Translations under genes and position numbers: made by a program
Source of the DNA: Bernardetia sp. MNP-M8
Lineage (GTDB): Bacteria; Bacteroidota; Bacteroidia; Cytophagales; Bernardetiaceae
Reading direction: 5' to 3'
DNA: 64,000 nt
NCBI RefSeq assembly: GCF_037126285.1
Contig: NZ_CP147012.1
Coordinates: 124,001 to 188,000 of the forward strand
Notes under the pieces: model-generated
What the model was told of the DNA's origin: nothing
Seen by the model: the letters and a program-made list of their open reading frames with translations, nothing else
Database searches by the model: none
Shown: piece after piece, positions 62,608-64,000 of the stretch
Position numbering within the stretch: the first letter of the stretch is position 1
Layout of the letters: every line of letters begins with the position of its first letter

Positions 62608-63288
62608 TTAGGCTTTAAATCCAACTCTTCCATGTACAAAAAAGTCATATCCACCTTCTTGTGGCTTTACTTCTATGATATTTGCAAGGGTCATATTTAC
62701 CAAAATTGTTGAAGCTTCTTCTTGTGAAATATTGACTAAGTTGGCATATTCTTCTAAATTAATGCGCTTATGAGAACCTAAATATTGCAAAAGAGTTCTT
62801 TCATGTTGTCCATATTGTAACAAAACATCTTTTTCATTTGCTCGGGCTTTCATAATTTTACGCATTTCTTTACTTGCTTGTGCGCTTTTATCTGCAATCC
62901 GTACATATGCCTTTCCTACTCGGGTATTTTTTTTATACAATAAATAAATAGGTCGGTTTGGATGTGGCTCAAAATCAAAAACAACTACTTCGCAACCATT
63001 TGTATAAGGAACTGGAACTCTATAAATTGTATAAGTGACAGCAGGCTTACAAAAATCTTCCATTGCTTTTTCCATCATATAAATAGCTTCATCAGGATAT
63101 TTTAGCCCAGGAATAAGTCCATCATCTGAAACACCAATACATAACTTTCCTCCATCAGTATTTACAAAAGCGACTACTTCACGCAATATTTTTTGAGGGT
63201 AATATACTTTTCGCTTAAACTCTATATGCAAGCCTTCTCCTTCTGCAACCAATCTTTTAAGGTCTTTGTATCTCATCGTATGTGTCAT
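62608..63288 (-). CDS. AlbA_2/Schlafen-like domain protein
   Basis: The 226-residue protein has an AlbA_2 (Schlafen AAA_4-like) domain in its first 130 residues: GLHIEFKRKV, REVVAFVNTDGGKLCIGVSDDGLIPG (given by its ends), VVFDFEPHPNRPIYL and KAYVRIADKSAQASKEMRK. The C-terminal part (residues 150-226) is a winged-helix-like fold (HERTLLQYLGSHKRINLEEYANLVNISQEEASTIL, given by its ends). Such proteins bind nucleic acid, often as regulators. The start could be the second ATG at 63276 (MRYKDLKR); I keep the longer form. Regulon unknown. Confidence 0.85.
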   Translation of the reverse strand: MTHTMRYKDLKRLVAEGEGLHIEFKRKVYYPQKILREVVAFVNTDGGKLCIGVSDDGLIPGLKYPDEAIYMMEKAMEDFCKPAVTYTIYRVPVPYTNGCEVVVFDFEPHPNRPIYLLYKKNTRVGKAYVRIADKSAQASKEMRKIMKARANEKDVLLQYGQHERTLLQYLGSHKRINLEEYANLVNISQEEASTILVNMTLANIIEVKPQEGGYDFFVHGRVGFKA

Positions 63289-63498
63289 GGCAACTTGTAT
63301 TTTAGTGTGGATAAAAGAATACTACAGAAAATAAAATTTGTACACAATTTTTAAATATGAATCTTTAAAAGACTAATTTTTATGTTTCAAATTAATTTTG
63401 ATTGTACTATTCACTAAAAAATAAAGGGGGAAAGAACAAACAAAGTTCCTTTTGATTCTACTTTAATTGATAAAATAAAATCAGTTATTCTTTACTTC

Positions 63499-64000
63499 TC
63501 AATGCTCTTGGTCAATAATATAAATTCCTGCTAAATGCCGTCCATAATTATCATAGTCTAAACCATAACCAACCACAAAGTGATTAGGAATAGAGAAAGC
63601 TACATATTTAGGAGAAATATCAAATTTGAGTGCGCTAGGTTTGAAAAGACAAGTAGCAATTTCTATACTAGCAGGCTTATGAGAAGAAAGTTCTTTCAAA
63701 AGTTTGTCCATGGTAGTACCTGTATCAACAATATCTTCCACCACAATCAAATGACGATCTTTCAATTCTTCATTTAGTCCTTGAATTCCTAGTAAGTCTT
63801 TAGCATTATTAGACGATTTATCTTTTACATAAGAAGAATATTTTAAAAAAGATACTTGGCAAACCGTATCCATCGAACGAACTAAATCGGCTGCAAAAAC
63901 AAACGAACCATTCAAAATACATAACAAAAGAGGTTTTTTGTCTGCATAATCAGTTGCAATTTGTTTTCCTAATTCCTGTACACGTTGATGCATTTGCTGC
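63499..64000 (-). CDS. hpt: Hypoxanthine phosphoribosyltransferase, 5' end cut
   Basis: This enzyme salvages hypoxanthine and guanine with PRPP. The frame remains open from the visible ATG at 63993 to the window edge (codons QQ precede it), and family members have about 14-18 more residues (start near the SxxxIxxRVxELGxxI helix), so the true start lies outside. The seen part has LLCILNGSFVFAADLVR (the PRPP-side loop), the PRPP motif IVVEDIVDTGTTMDKLL and the late YVAFSIPNHFVVGYGLDYDNYGR (given by its ends). The local ATG at 63993 should not be taken as the real start. Confidence 0.93.
   Translation of the reverse strand, partial: QQMHQRVQELGKQIATDYADKKPLLLCILNGSFVFAADLVRSMDTVCQVSFLKYSSYVKDKSSNNAKDLLGIQGLNEELKDRHLIVVEDIVDTGTTMDKLLKELSSHKPASIEIATCLFKPSALKFDISPKYVAFSIPNHFVVGYGLDYDNYGRHLAGIYIIDQEH

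Noticed and set aside
63499-63993. Complete hpt gene starting at 63993
   Set aside because: The frame is open to the window edge and family members have extra N-terminal residues, so the gene is truncated by the window.

Overview
The window is AT-rich DNA from a Bacteroidota bacterium, most likely a Cytophagales gliding or marine type; a Bernardetia/Flexibacter-like genome is my guess. The lineage call rests on a type IX secretion (T9SS) C-terminal sorting domain on a giant surface protein, a PorW/SprE-type T9SS lipoprotein, two DUF6089 outer-membrane proteins, a DUF6702 protein, a bactofilin/AtpZ pair, scarce Shine-Dalgarno sequences and TAnnTTTG promoter-like motifs. Both window ends cut genes: an alpha/beta hydrolase at the left and hypoxanthine phosphoribosyltransferase at the right.

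Layout. 1-8.4 kb: hydrolase, M48 lipoprotein peptidase, Dpp/Opp-type permease, family-2 glycosyltransferase, MBOAT acyltransferase with a small lipoprotein, and two small conserved proteins. 8.8-11.1 kb: bactofilin overlapping AtpZ, then two tandem redoxin paralogues. 11.3-13.7 kb: an EACC1 plus caspase-like pair, a predicted biological-conflict module. 13.7-22.7 kb: lipoproteins, an intact insertion sequence with target-site duplication, AMP nucleosidase, a solo HsdR-N nuclease domain, a methyltransferase, a frameshifted OmpA-like gene and serine dehydratase. 22.8-25.1 kb: a DUF6702 protein, then a tight three-gene set (SLATT/DUF4231 membrane effector, nucleoside-deoxyribosyltransferase-like enzyme, DUF5362 membrane protein) that looks like a nucleotide-linked defence or stress unit. 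25-35.7 kb: AI-2E exporter family, patatin, UspA, dihydrolipoyl dehydrogenase, Sel1/TPR proteins and aspartate kinase. 36-45.2 kb: DUF6089 proteins, PRPP synthetase, a PRC-barrel pair, an ECF sigma / anti-sigma-like / Spy-like sensor operon, YcxB and MltG. 45.2-51 kb: a nuclease-fold protein with a degenerate active site, PorW/SprE and PruA. 51.4-62.5 kb: one 3687-residue secreted adhesin-like protein with nine near-identical 231-bp tandem repeats. 62.6-64 kb: AlbA_2/Schlafen-like protein and Hpt.

Two candidate conflict systems stand out: EACC1-caspase (11.36-13.67 kb) and SLATT-deoxyribosyltransferase-DUF5362 (23.53-25.08 kb). The most unusual non-coding signal is a dispersed family of about 30-bp imperfect palindromes (core GTCGTTGGTGT..CACCAACGAC) with at least six copies in both orientations, two of them inside reading frames. 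A second, unrelated cluster of four GCAGCTACGCAGCT-type repeats lies between porW/sprE and pruA and resembles the terminal repeats of the local insertion sequence. Many genes end in strong hairpin-plus-T terminators, listed individually. No tRNA, rRNA or CRISPR array was seen.
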